Assembly (NCBI GenBank): GCA_964016985.1
Contig: OZ024823.1
Location: 41,264,264 to 41,328,263, forward strand
Source of the DNA: Anodontia alba
Taxonomy: Eukaryota > Mollusca > Bivalvia > Lucinida > Lucinidae
DNA length: 64,000 nt
Direction: 5' to 3'
The notes below the pieces were generated by a model, which made no database searches, had not been told where the DNA came from, and saw only the letters and a list, made by a program, of their open reading frames with translations. This document shows, piece after piece, positions 33,083 through 46,300 of this stretch (positions within the stretch are counted from its first letter, which is position 1; each line of letters begins with the position of its first letter). Position numbers and translations under genes: made by a program.

Positions 33083-33365
33083 TAGATAGAGGATCTTACA
33101 TTTGTTGTCATTTCAAAAGAAATTTACTAAATGAGCCTTCAGGGAATTTCATAAAGTTCATATGAAATGACCATGAATGTAAGATCCTGTTTATCATATG
33201 ATTTTTAGATTGTATTTTATGGCCGTAGAAGTCGAACCATTTTATCAATAGAAAACATAACATTGTCACAGATGGCGTGTCAGATGTCATTACATGCCAG
33301 TAACCAAAATTTACGTAATGTGTGGTCATATCATTTTTATGATGATGTTATCCACTGAATAACAG
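33083..33365 (+). mobile_element. Deleted copy of the 1 kb element (E3)
   Basis: Left inverted repeat ('ggatcttacatttgttgtca' to 'aatgaccatgaatgtaagat') then jumps to a right end ('tcatatcatttttatgatga', 'tccactgaataac') matching 25383-26425. The middle is missing. Confidence 0.6.
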
Positions 33366-33454
33366 CAACATCAAATGATAATATTCTGTATGGACTAACA
33401 AGAAAGAGACCATTTAGGACTGGCAAAACCTGTTCTTAATAGTGGAGAGGTCTT

Positions 33455-33745
33455 ATTGATTGATTGTGTTGGGGTTTAATGACACATCAACCCTTGTGGG
33501 TCATTTTGTGTCATCTCCCAGAGAAAGGGAGAAAAGTGATAGGAGATAGTAGAAGAGATTAAAGAGAGGGACAGGGAAGAAAGGAACAGGAATGAAAGTG
33601 AAGAAACAGAAGAAATAAAAATATTCCCCATCTACCCTTACCTGCTACAAGGATAGCAGGCCTTGCCCAACTGTAAGCCAATATCAGTTGGACGCCCCGG
33701 TGAAGTAAGATACAAGACACCTTTGCACCACCCGACCACCCCAAT
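33455..33745 (-). mobile_element. SINE-like dispersed repeat, family S3
   Basis: 'ttgtgttggggtttaatgac' at the left resembles the S1 tail (ttgtgttgaggttttacggc). The body has a purine-rich run and 'gcaggccttgcccaactg'. I could not make out a tRNA head. Other copies: 34695-35220 and 55185-55440; partial near 23955 and 37790. Confidence 0.6.
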
Positions 33746-33905
33746 GGAGAGGTCTTAATTTCAAGTGGTCTTAATAGCAGAATTCTACTATAATTTGGTT
33801 CTTTCACTACCAAAACAATGGTTGTGGGTAATTAGTAGATTCTAAGCGGTACCCATAATGTATATTTATTGTGGAGAAATAAGAAAAATATTGCCATTTT
33901 TCATC

Positions 33906-34050
33906 CAATAAGAGCTGTTGCAGGACAGCAGAGCTTGCCTGAATTGCACTTTGCCTCTAGTAACTTACACCAGAAACTTTACCAGTTTTTTTTCTCAGTC
34001 TGTGACCATGAATTCAAGGTCACTGATGTGGGTCAGGATGGTACAGCATA
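33906..34050 (+). mobile_element. Left end of a Helentron/pearl-like element
   Basis: 'aagagctgttgcaggacagc' is a diverged version of the 5' hairpin at 26556 and 48256. Only about 145 bp remain before the next MITE. Confidence 0.55.
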
Positions 34051-34056
34051 GAACTT

Positions 34057-34306
34057 GGGCCCAGTTGTTCAAAGCTAACGACATCATTAGTTAACGATTC
34101 GTTAAAATTTACATAGAGTGATATGCAAATATGCTGAAATTTTTTGCTGAAAAAATGTGAGTAGCTTTTGCAGTGCAAGTGCAAAAGCTACTCACATTTT
34201 TTCAGCAAAAAATATCAGAATATTGTGTATTGAATCCGTTTAAACAGTTAACGAAATGACCCTTAATGAGCTTGTTAAGCTAACGACGCTTTGAACATCT
34301 GGGCCC
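34057..34306. mobile_element. GGGCCC foldback MITE (copy 6)
   Basis: Complete; central loop has an extra 'gtgcaa'. Confidence 0.88.
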
Positions 34307-34691
34307 AGAGCAGTATCTAACATCAGGGCAATTACTTTTATCCACTTAAACAAAAATCTTTTACCCATGTGGACTCTTTGGTGACTGCTATAGCTCTATC
34401 TGTACTACTGTATAGGCCAGATAATAGCTCCATATTCATCAAAAACAGACATTTTATTATCCAAGAAAGGTTTGATAAATTGATATATGGTATTAATACA
34501 ATCATAAAATGTGGCATCTTACAGCCTGTAAAATTTCAGTTAGTCTCACTTACTTGAACTGGATCAAAAATGAAATGACTGTTTATCATATCTCTGAATT
34601 AATATTGGCAAAACTATTCAGGGTAAGTAAGATATAATAGAGTTGCAGCATGAGGAAATATACCTACTGACATGTGCTTCAAGAAGACTCA

Positions 34692-35220
34692 CATCATTGT
34701 GCTGGGGTTTAATGACACATCAACCCTTGTGGGTCATTTTGTGTCGTCTCCCAGAGAAAAGGAGATCAGAGATAGAAGAGATAGTAGAGGAGATGAAAGA
34801 AGGGGACAGGAAAGAAAGAGGAACAGGAATGATTGAGTTGGGGTTGAACTACATGTCAACCCTAGTGGGACTTTTTGTGTCGTCCAGAGAAAGGGAGGAG
34901 AGATAGAAGAGATAGTAGAGGAGATGAAAGAGAGGGACAGGGGAGAAAGGCAAATGAATGAAAGTGAAGAAACAGAAGAAATAAAAACCTTCCCCCTCTA
35001 CCCTTACCTGCTACAAGGATAGCAGGCCTTGCCCAACTGTAAGCCAATATCAGTTGGACGCCCCGGTGATGTAAGATACATGATGCCTTTGCCTCACCCA
35101 ACCTTCCCCAGTAACAGGAATGAAAGTGGCGAAACAGAAGAAATAAAAACATTACCCCCTCTACTCTTACCTGCTGCAATGATAGCAGGCAATGTCCAAC
35201 TGTAAGCCAGTAAAATGGCC
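34692..35220 (-). repeat. S3 repeat cluster (two to three partial copies)
   Basis: 'tgctggggtttaatgacaca' at 34697 and 'gttggggttgaactacatgt' at 34836 are two heads; 'gcccaactgtaagcc' recurs at 35032 and 35199. Copies are nested or tandem. Confidence 0.6.
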
Positions 35221-35229
35221 AATATGAAA

Positions 35230-36030
35230 TCATCCATTTAATAACATTATATTAGGTTCATCTCCTTGATCAGTCTTTGCTAGGCACTCACTGGACAGCC
35301 AGGATCAGGACAGTGAATTCTGATCAGACTGCCTGGATGTACAGGCTGATCTTAGTCTTCAGTCAGTGCATGTCATAAGGTACTTTTTCTCTCTGACATA
35401 CAGATTCAATTTATTGAATACAATATTTGACATTTTATATCACAGTCTGAACACCAACAACCTGAGGGTCATTCAAAATGTAAAATAAACTTATTTTCTT
35501 TTACATGTATCTACATTTTTTGTATACAAAATCTTATTTTACACCTTAGTATATAAACAACAATTGTTGGAAGTTTTTATCATTTATTTTTGTTTGTTTT
35601 GTTTTTTCTGTAGTTCAGTTACAATTTAGATGCTAACTGATAAAATGTCTTTTGTTGTTTGTTGTTTTCTTTTTCATTTGCCAATTTTACTTGTCAGAAC
35701 TCTGGATAGCATACCCAATCTGTTATCAGGAGACAAAAAATATTAAAAATGTTGTGTTTTGACCTGCAAAACATATTAATCACATACATGCCTCTTTCAA
35801 ATTTTCAATGACCCTCAAACTTCTTTCAACTATTTAATATCAATAGAGCAACAATATACAAGTTAAACTGTTACAGATATCCAAAATACCTGAGGTTTGG
35901 CATGACTAAACCTATGTTACACCATCATCTGCTTCCTGATAAATCTTGTCTTATGCCCTATGCAAACTTTATGCCCGGACAAGCCTGCACATAAGCAGTT
36001 TGACCAGCGGATCTGCATTTCTCTTTTTTA
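35230..36030. other. Intergenic, nothing recognised
   Basis: AT-rich sequence downstream of VPS39 with T-runs near 35575-35675. No protein-like frame or known repeat was found. A distant VPS39 3' UTR is possible but not shown. Confidence 0.45.
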
Positions 36031-36039
36031 GGAGGACAG

Positions 36040-36250
36040 GATACACTTGGGACTTTTCCACCATGCTATCCAAGGGAGAGAACTATTGTGACTTCCTGTG
36101 TTCTCTTTCCAGTACACCAAGCCCCTTCTGAAAAGGGAGCTACTCTAAAAGGAAACAATTTGTTCCCTGAGGGAGCAAATTGTTTCCTTTTAGAGTAGCT
36201 CCCTTTTCAGAAGGAAAAGGAGGCAAAACATTTTTGACATAGCTGCCGTC
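36040..36250. repeat. Foldback repeat, family V (best copy)
   Basis: 'aggatacacttgggactttt' then the hairpin 'aaaaggaaacaatttgttcc' / 'gcaaattgtttccttttaga' with extension gggagctactc/gagtagctccc. Other copies near 19945, 23503, 40835, 51950, 56830 and 59105. Confidence 0.7.
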
Positions 36251-36424
36251 CCCTTAAAATCTCAAAAGACCGTCTACTGTCAGGGCAAATGTGTACACAC
36301 TGATCAGACTGAGCATGTATATCATCTAATCTGGGCTTAAGTGCTGCATATGCCTTGAGACAAGATTTGTCTTGCTGCGGCTAATGTGTAAATAGTCATA
36401 GCTCAAGATATGAGGGATATCTCG

Positions 36425-36555
36425 ATAAATATTTTTCTTATTATTCCACAAAAAACATATGTTGTGGGCACTTCTAATGAGTACCCACAATATATGTTTT
36501 CATGGAGAAATAAGAACAATATCAAAATTTTTGGACAAAAAAAAAAATGTCTTAT
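36425..36555. repeat. Foldback MITE, family T (copy 2)
   Basis: 'tatgttgtgggcacttctaa' and 'gagtacccacaatatatgtt' with a shortened loop. Confidence 0.65.
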
Positions 36556-36824
36556 TTAGAGCAGTGATAGTGAAGACTCAGATCAGGATACACACCTGCA
36601 TAACCTGGTCTGAGACTTTTATGTTCACCTACACAGTATATAAAGGTTCTATTATTTTTCAGTGGACAGAAAAGACTTTGATTAGACTGCTCAAATGTGT
36701 AGGCAGGTCTGAGCCATTGCAATTTGAAAATGTCAGCTGTAGGTTTTCCCATGCCAAGCCACATTATAAAGTCTAGTTAAACTTTAGTTAACTTGTAACA
36801 AAATTAGTTCACCTTTAGAACTCC

Positions 36825-37015
36825 AGGTAAAAATTTCAGCAGACAACATTTTAATATATTTTTTCCCAGAAAACAGGTTCTGACATTTCATGCAAATTGT
36901 CTCCAATGGAGACAAGTTGCATGAAATGTCAAAATCTGTTTTCTTGGAATAACAAGAAAAATATTTCAATATGTCGTCTGCTGTAAATTTTACCCAGCAT
37001 GCAAAGAGTTAAATT
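36825..37015. repeat. TTAA-type MITE, family R (good copy)
   Basis: 'catttcatgcaaattgtctc' faces 'gagacaagttgcatgaaatg'; right end 'cagcatgcaaagagTTAA'. Confidence 0.75.
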
Positions 37016-37212
37016 TAGTACACTAGTAACAAAGTAGCTGATGACAAATGAGTGATGTGTTTCTCATCTTTTTCCCAGACATTAGGGCTTGACATTTCAT
37101 ACTGATCATACAAGGAAAATTACAAATGTCAAGGCTATTTTTTTGGAAATATGAAAAAAATATTTCAATATATTGTTTGCTAAAATTTAAATTCAACATT
37201 AAAACGGGTTAA
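37016..37212. repeat. TTAA-type MITE, family R, adjacent copy
   Basis: 'cagacattagggcttgacat' and 'atgtcaaggctatttttttg' arms, ending 'aaacgggTTAA' seven bases before the VPS39 stop codon. Confidence 0.6.
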
Positions 37213-37218
37213 CAGCTG

Positions 37219-37300
37219 TCAGCTATCTGAGGGTGGTGTCTTTGGATCTTTGCAACATCCATAGTGAACTATCACTCCGTTTGGATACCTTGCAAAAAAA
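37219..37300 (-). CDS. VPS39: VPS39 last coding exon
   Basis: Residues 490 (split)-516, SFFARYPNGVIVHYGCCKDP and a short tail ending TGA. Acceptor ctttttcag. Carries the second zinc ligand pair (H502, C505). Confidence 0.93.
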
Positions 37301-40300
37301 CTGAAAAAGAAGAATAATGTAGAAGCAAAATGAACATGAAAAAAACTTCTTTTAATGCAAGAGAAGGTATCCACATTAGTATTTTTTCTTAGTTCTCCAC
37401 AAAAACGTACATTGTGGGTATCATTAGAAGAGCCTCAGTGAGGACCTTCAAATTAGTACCACAACATGTTTTTGTGGAGAAATAAGAAAAATATCAATAC
37501 TTTTCCATTGAAAGAAGTGCCTTAACTGGAGCCATAATATTTGTATAGTCTAATCAGAGGCTTCCCAGTGGGCACATGACGTTAATACAACGTCGGCTCA
37601 ACGTCGATGCAACGTCATGACGTTGCATCGACGTTGAGGCGACGTTGTATTTACGTTATATGCCCGCTGGGTTTGTTGTGTGTCAATACATACAATACTG
37701 CAGAGAGCAAAGGCCCTGATCAGACGGAAGGCACAAGCTGATCCGGGCTAGGCCTTTGCTGCCAATACAGATACATTTCTTTAGAATTCTTGTTTAACAA
37801 CATGTCAGCCCTGGTGGGTCATTTTGGATCATCTCCTAGTGAAAGACAGAAAAAAAACAGAAGAGCTACAAAGAAAAGGAGAGAAACCAGTGAGGGTGCA
37901 GAAAAAGTGAATGAAAGTCCAGAAACGGAAGAAATTCAATTATGGCCTCTTATCCCAAGATACATCTTCTAATGGCCTGCATGAAAATCTGTTGGTTTTA
38001 ACCCCATCATCCATGCAGACCAAAAAAAAAATTTTTTTTTTCTAACAGTGTAGAGCCTGAAGAAATGGTTCATAATGAGCCATATCAGGATCTACACTGT
38101 TTGCCATTCTGTTTTGATTTGACCGAGACCCCTATTTGGAACAATGGTTCAGACCAGATTCAGAAATCGATGAGTCCATTTCAGAAACTCCGGGGTGAAA
38201 GGATTAATAAATGCGTTTAATCCAGAGCTTTCAGCTTTCCCTATAGAGGATCTCCTAATGATTATGATAATTAAAGACTTAACACATTACCTGTTGCCAA
38301 TTCTCTTCTTGCAGACAACACAACTTTTGAGATCTGTTACAACAATTTTCTCCTTCTGATAGAACATCCTCTGCTCATGCACCTAATGTATAATATAACA
38401 GGAGGATATCATGAGAAACGACCCTTGTAATAATACTGGCAAAGAATGACAATCCAGACCTTATATATTTATAGCATCTCAACTTGGTCCGAGAATGATC
38501 GCTCAGTGAGCACAGTATTCCTGCCTTTAACATTTACCACTCTCTGGGCAAATTCAGCAGATGACAAATTGACAATATTTTTCTTATTTTTTCAAGAAAT
38601 CAGAATTTGTCATTTCATGAAATTGTCTTCAGTCCTGTTTCCTGTGAAAAATAAGAAAAAAATCCAAACTTTTGTCTGCTGGAAATTTTACCCGAAGTGC
38701 TAAGCGTTAATCATCTTCAGAGCAGTGGGGGCTCCAAGTTTAGTTGCAGAGTTGGACCTGATCTGCATGGAACTCAGTTGATAAGTAAACATATCCCATA
38801 AAACAACACAATGGTTTGGGTAAATTCACCTACCAATCAATAATCAATTTGCATTCAGTTGGGGACAGTTAAGCCAAACCTCCAACATCTGCAGCGAAAT
38901 GACTGGGCAATGATCAGACAGATCTGCAATGTCAAGCCGCAAGACATTGTCACCACCAGATCTAATGAGCTACTTGATTGGCTTGGCATTGAGGATCTGG
39001 ACTTCATGCTGAAGGAGAGAAGGCTCCACTAGTATGGGCATGTGGAACACTCCAATGGCACAGTCAAGACAGCCTTTGACCTACAGGTTGATGGGAAGCG
39101 CAAGGGACGCCCAAGATGACATGGAAGCGGCCGACAGAGATGGACTGGAGAGAGTGGAAGCTCTTGGCAATCGACCCACATGATAGACATACCTGGAGAT
39201 CTGGTGTGAGATCTGCCATGCCTGCAGCAAGCCAGCTGCAGCAAGCCAGCTGCATGTTGCCCCTGTACCTGCACCTTAATCAAAAATCCGATGACGATGA
39301 TGATGATGACAGTTCAATTGGAAATTCGCAAACATGGTGTTTCACTGATCACCAAATGCTTAAATGCAGAAAAACTGTTGATTTTGTTATGATGTGGGAT
39401 TAAACTTTGTGGATATGAACAGACTTAAGTGATATGAAATTAGGACTTAGAAGATTTACAAGCAATCCTGTGTGAGCGGCAGAATCCAGCATGTAAATAA
39501 TGAGTTGGTATTTTTCTGCAAAAGTACAGACAGTCCTTGGCATGAAAAATGCCACATGTTAAAACTATTTTCAGGTGAATTCTTAGAAAATTGGCAAGAG
39601 GTTGGTATAGCAGAATCAGTGGAAACAGTAAAACTTAGCTCATTTAATATGACTTTCATGGCTGTTTTGACTAGTGAAGCAAGGTGACTCAACACAACAG
39701 TTAGAGTCCTTTATATATACATGTACTCATCATCCCCTACCAATTTCCATACAAAAAAAAAAAAAAAAAAAAATCACAGCAGCTAGTAAACCTTTCATCC
39801 AGACTGTAAGTAGCTAAACGCTCTGTAGTATTTTTTTGACAAGTTTCATATCTTGATTTTTTATCCATGTAATACATGATGTTGTTTTGTTTGTAAGTAA
39901 AATGTCTTTTTGTATCTGACACAGTGACTTATGCCAAACATAGTATGAAAGCTCTATTCATAGATCCAGATAAGGAACAAAGCTATTTATAGTAATTTCT
40001 GGGGGAAATATAACTTATAATTTCCAGTAGGAAATATTTCCTTTAGAACACTATCATGTCACGAGACAAGTGTAGATGACACAACATTGCAAAACTTATT
40101 GACATCATTTGAAAGAGCACAAAGCAGAATCCAAAGAAAAAAAAATATATAAGTTAATACATATTGAGTTAAAAATACAGGAAATATTTCCCTGGAGACA
40201 TGCAAATCTTATAACAAATTTGTGCTATGCACTCGTTGGTTTATCTGATTTGCAAATCTCTCGGAAAATATTTCCTGTATTTTAAACTCAGGGTGCACTA

Positions 40301-43300
40301 ACCTCTATTTTTTTAACTGAAAAGCACTGACATATTTTATATCTCCACAAAATCGTATGTTGTGGGTACTCATTAGAAGCACCTCAGTGAGGTGCTTCTA
40401 ATGAGTACCCACAACATATGTTTTTGTGGAGAAATAAGAAAATAGTATGTGGCCACCCCCTCTTATCTGAAGCTATGTCTATATCAACATACCTGTAAAC
40501 TTTCTGAGAAGAGCATATTTCTCAACACTTGTGACTGGTGTTTGGTAGCTGATTTTAATTCCAAAACATTCTCTAGATAACCAAGAATATCTTTGATCTT
40601 GATGCTCGGTGGTAGCAACTCAAGGGCCTGTAATATTTTATAGAAAAAAAAATCCAGATTAAGGAAGATCTCTAAAATGCCTCATAAGTAACTCTGCATA
40701 TAAGCCATATTTAAACTGTGAAAACCAAACAGTCTGTACATTCAGGCAGTGTGGTTAGGGCCTTTAGTATGTTTGTTATACATACAGTAAGTGTGTTTGT
40801 TATACATACAGTAAACCCTTGTGTAAAGGTAATGGATACACTTTCTGGAGGCAACTCTTTCAAAATTGGTTTGTCTCCCTTCTGAAAAGGGGTCTATTCT
40901 AAAAAAAGAAAGAATTTGTTCCCAAGGAAAGCGGACCCTGTTTCAGAAGGAACTTGGTGTCCAGGAAAGCAAACAGGATGGCACAAAGTTGTCTCCTTTG
41001 TATAGGGTGGTTTAGTAGATTTTCCACCACCCTATACAAAGGAGACAACTTTGTGCCTTCCTGTTTTAAGTGTATAAAGTCCCCATAAATGGCCACCTGG
41101 GGATTAATAATAAACCAGTAACTGCTTCTTCATCAGTCAGCGGTGCCATCTTCATTAATGTCTCTATATCTGTTAAAATAAAATTTGCACACAATGTCTG
41201 TGTATGCTTGAATATTACAAAATTAGCAGATGACCAATTTGTGATGTCTTCTGAGAAAATAAAGCAAGACAAACATGAAATGGCAAGCCCTATTTTCTCA
41301 GAAAAACAAGATTTTTTTTCAAAAGGTCATCTGCTAATATTTAAATTCCACGCTTTATGGGTTAATGAGGCAAGTAGCCATATTTTTTATGGTACATAGG
41401 CTTTCTTCGGGCAAACAGTAGTCCCTGATAAGACTGCATTGTCTGCCTAAAAGGTACGCCCTATTGCAAGATGTGTCTATTAATAAAATACCTTTTCTGT
41501 CTCAATACATCCAGCATGCTCTTCCATCAGTCTCAATGCTGCACGAACATTGGGCTCTGGCTTTGGACAGGCACCGTACGATGATAACCCAAGAAAGGAG
41601 GGCTCAGGGGGTTGGAGGTAGACTTTTAATAAATAATAATATACCTGAAAATATAGTTCCTACAATCATTACATTTAACTTGATGCTCTGCATGCTGGGT
41701 AAAAATTTCAGCAGATGACATTCCGATATATTTTTCTTATTTTTCCTAGAAAATTTGGCTTTGGCATTTCATGCAAACTGTCTCCTTAGGAAACAATTTG
41801 CATGAAATGTCAAAGACTATTTTCAGGGAAAAAAAGAAAAATATCAAGTTTGTTTGCTGAATTAGCCAAGAGAGTGGTAACGGCTACATACTTGGGATAG
41901 ACAGGCCTGCGCAAACAGTGTAGACTCAAATATGATGCCATAGAATGTGGCATGTGATCAGGTTCTACAATGTTTGCTGCTCATCTAGTAGTTTTCAGAC
42001 ACATTGTGGTAGTAAAATGGATATATTAAAAGTTTAGCGCAAGAAGAGTAAAAAGGTTAGATGTCCTTATATTTAGAGTAAATACAGTATGAGTAGGTTT
42101 AGGATTGTCTGGGCTCACCCTACATGCCTTTCATTTTGGCATGATCCTCCGCATAAGCAAATGAAATTAAATGTTATTTTTTCTCAACATGCAGTATATA
42201 AGTATTTCGGTTCCACTGAGTTTTTGTCACTACTCAGCAAAAAGCCTCAGGTGAGTACATAGAATGAATGTTTTTTTTTGCAGAAAATAAGGAAAATATC
42301 AGTATATTTTGGTTGAAAAAGAGCCTTATCTACAGCTATGGTTTCATGTGTTACTTACATCACAGTCATTGGGTTTGCTTCTCTTGTAATGTCTTCTACA
42401 ATACCTGAAAAAGAAAATCTTTACAGTCTCATCACAGTCTAGGATACACCACAATCTCTTTATAACACTGTTGTTGAGGTCCACAGCATAATCCGTGTTA
42501 GTTAAACAACCATGTTATATCCAAACAAAAATGTATAGAATATATTGAAAAAATGACCATTTATGGTCATTTTTCAATATAATCTATACATTTTGGGGAT
42601 CCATCGCTGAATCGTGTTATATCCAAAACCATGTTATAATGAACCATGTTGTAAAGAGGTTGTAGTGTATTTGTTTACAAAATCATCCCAGATCTGCAGA
42701 TTACGTCCATGAACAGTGCATCACTGACCAATGGCTGCACTGATTATCTTGATCTATGTGGGCTGCAACACTCATCAAGGTCCTTTTAAATTTCATATTC
42801 TGTCTTTGTTTTAAATACTCAGACAGAAACACTGAGCAAACAGTGTAGACCCAGATCAAACAGCTCCTAAAAAGAGCAGTCGGATGAATATCTACACTGT
42901 CATTCTCCCAGCACTTTTCAACACATTATTTAGTTAGTCAAACAGACTTGTTAAAAATTTATGGCAGGTAATGTAAGGAGTCAAGCAGTCTGAATATTCA
43001 CACTAGTTTCCTGTAGTTTAAATATAATCATAATGAAAAAAAGTGTCAATAAGCAATACTTATTAGATACCCTCTCCACCTCAAGGGGGTAACTCCCTAT
43101 ATAAGATGTAATACGGCAAAGTAGCCCACATAGCCCCCTACTTTCAGCTCTGAAAGTGTATGAATGGCGCTATTTTTTTCAGTGTTTGGTATATGAATGG
43201 CTCGCTTTTTGTAGCTGAAGCATAAAGCTGTGTAAGTTTAGTCAAATTCCATCAACTGATTCATGAAATAGGTGGCACACTTGGCTCATTTTTAGTCTTT

Positions 43301-46300
43301 ATAATGTAGTGACCTTGAAAATGAGGTAATAGTCAGTAAAATTTAATCACTTCTTTTCCCTCTCCAATTGATATATCTGTGCCAGTTTCGTGAAATTCCA
43401 ACCATTGGTTCAAGTGATAGCGTGCATATAAGCTTTTTTCTATCAAAATGTTTAGTTTCAAAGCGTCAGTGTGACCCTGAAAATGAGGTCCAGGTCATCA
43501 AAATCTAATCACTTCTTTCTCACATCCCAATGAAGTATCTGTGCTAGTTTGAACAAATTCCATCTATTGATTCATGAGATAGGGTGCACACAAGGCTCAT
43601 TTTTAGAGTCCTTATAATGTAGTGACCTTGAAAATGAGGTCAAGGTTACAAAAATCTAATCACTTTTTTCCCATGTCCTAAAGATGTATCTGTGCAAGTT
43701 TGTTAAAATGCCAGCCATTGGTTCAAGATTAGTGTGCGCACAAGCTATTTTTTATCAAAATTTGAGTTTCTGAGTGCAGGTGTGACCTTGAAAATGAGAT
43801 AAAGGTCACCAAAATCTAATCACTTCTTTCCCCAATCCCAATGATGTATCTGTGCTAGTTTGCCAATTCCATCTATTGATTCATGAGACAGAGTTACACA
43901 CAAGCCTCACTTTTTGAGTAGTTATAACGTAGTGACCTTGAAAATAAGGTCAATTTCACCAAAATCTAACCACTTCTTTCCCCCATCCTGATGATGTATC
44001 TGTGCTAGTTTGGTCAAACTCCAGACATTGGTTAAAGAGATGGTGTGTACACAAACTTTTTACTGCAGTAAGAACTTTTACAAAGGGCAATAACTCCAAG
44101 AGAATTGGCCCCTTACTCCAAGAGAATTGGCCCCTAGCCCTTACTTTCTCTTATGTAAGTACACCTTATTGATATCAATATATCTGCAGAAACTGATCAA
44201 TATCCATCACTGCGTTTTCAAGATATTAGGAAAAAAACAAAGTGTTGTGGACAGACACACAGACGGATGGATGGACATGAAAACAGTATAAGCCACCACA
44301 AACAAAGTTTGCGGGCGTTATAATAACAGACAATCAACTCTACTTCTTAACAAGCAGGAAGGCATTTGCTTTTTAATCCATTTATGCCTGAATATTTTCA
44401 GTGAACTCTCCCATCATGAACTTTGGATGGGTCCATTATACATGTATAGTCAGTGATATTATATATAGATATTGTCAGAGTTGCTTTTATTATTGAAACT
44501 TTCCAATGTAACTGCAAAGTGTAGACCCTGATCAGATGCCGCATTCTGTGGCATCTGATCTGGGTCTACATTGTTTGCAAATGTCCCTTTTATAGGACGC
44601 TAGGCATAAATGGGTTGTCCTATTAATAATATTTCAGTAATGCCGAGCGATCTCCCAGAGAGAGAAAAGAAGAACAAGATGTGAAAAAAATGGCCATATC
44701 CTAATCTTGCCTCAAATGAGGCAAGACCCTTTCTGCCATTAGCCAGTGATGATAGGGTCAATAAAAGTTTCAACAGGAGCAGAAAGGTAACTTGGTTTAA
44801 ACAAAAGTTTATTGAATATAATATATACAACACAAACATACTCAATTGACATCAAGGATCAGATAACAAGCTAACTATAGCTTTTGTGAAATCTTCTTCA
44901 AGAGACAGCTAACTAACTTCACTGCATATTAACATTTTGTTTAGCATTACTGATTCTGTACATTTTGCATATTATGCAAAATGTACAGAATCAACAATGC
45001 TAAACAAAATGTTAACAAGTATTATATGATGAAACAGTGGGGCTTCTTACAATCAGGCATGTTAACAGGTATTATATGATGAAACAGTGGGACTCCTTAT
45101 AATCAGGATACCCTTGGTGATGCAGGGTGAAGAAAGATTATTTCATTCAGTAGCCATAATAATATGTGTCGGTGTAAAACTAACTAAACATCCCCACTGA
45201 TCACATTAGTTGCTCTGGACCTGTCACCTATATCAGCTACATCATGAGATAATGTACTTAAGTGTACCCAGCAAAGACACAGGTAGGAATGTGAATCCCT
45301 ACAACTTTGCCCAGCGGTCATAAAACTTTTTTCATGCTTAACTCAGCTGAGCATGAAATTTTTTCTGCTAATCAGTATGAAAATGCCAACAATAGTTGAC
45401 ATTTTCTTATTTATTAGCAGAGAAATTTCCATGCTCAGCTGTGTTTAGCAAGAACGAATTTACAACTGTTAGTAATCTGAGATTTATAAGCAGTACAAAT
45501 TTCATGCTCAGCTGAGTTGAGCACGAAAAAAGTTTTATAACCTCGGAGCCTGATCAGTCTTTGCTAGTGCCCTGTGTGTATGCAATGACCCAGTCTTCTT
45601 CAGACTGACAGTGAAGGTATATTATCTCAATGTTTGCAAGCAGTTTTTAGCCACATCAATAAGGTAGTAAAATGGACTCGTTCATATTAGCACAAGTATG
45701 GTAGGAGGACAGGTGTCCCAATATTTAGGGTAAATATGGTAGCTTACTTACTCTTCTGCTAATTTTGTATCTTGCATAATAATCACATACAACCCTAAAG
45801 CAGTTTCATGTCGGCCAAGACGGCCTAACAATATTGCACGTTCCTCAAAGAAACCTGAAAGTAAAAGGAAACATGTTAAGTACCAATTAAAGAATCACTG
45901 GTAAAAAAAACATAGCTGTAAAGTTTTAGTTACCAGCCTTTGATAGAGGTAGCTGGTGCAATTTATGCCCTACAGAAAAAGTTAGCCTACAGGCAGGTCT
46001 CAGTCAACCCAAAATTCATCTAAATTGGATAATAAATGAGCAAGTTATTCAAGATTTAAAAAATGCGTTCATGGGTGCCGACATTTTGAACATTTAATGA
46101 GACTTTGTGACATCATGAAGCCTTCGTCAAATATGCAAAACCTAAATAATTAATAACTGTACCAAAGTTTTACTTCTGTAATTGTTTATATAACATCTTT
46201 TTTAGACATAGGTTGATATCATGTAAAAACTGAACTATTTTCTGTCATAAGGAGATTTTATTTGACAGTATGAAATAATATTAAGAACTTCATTACTTGT

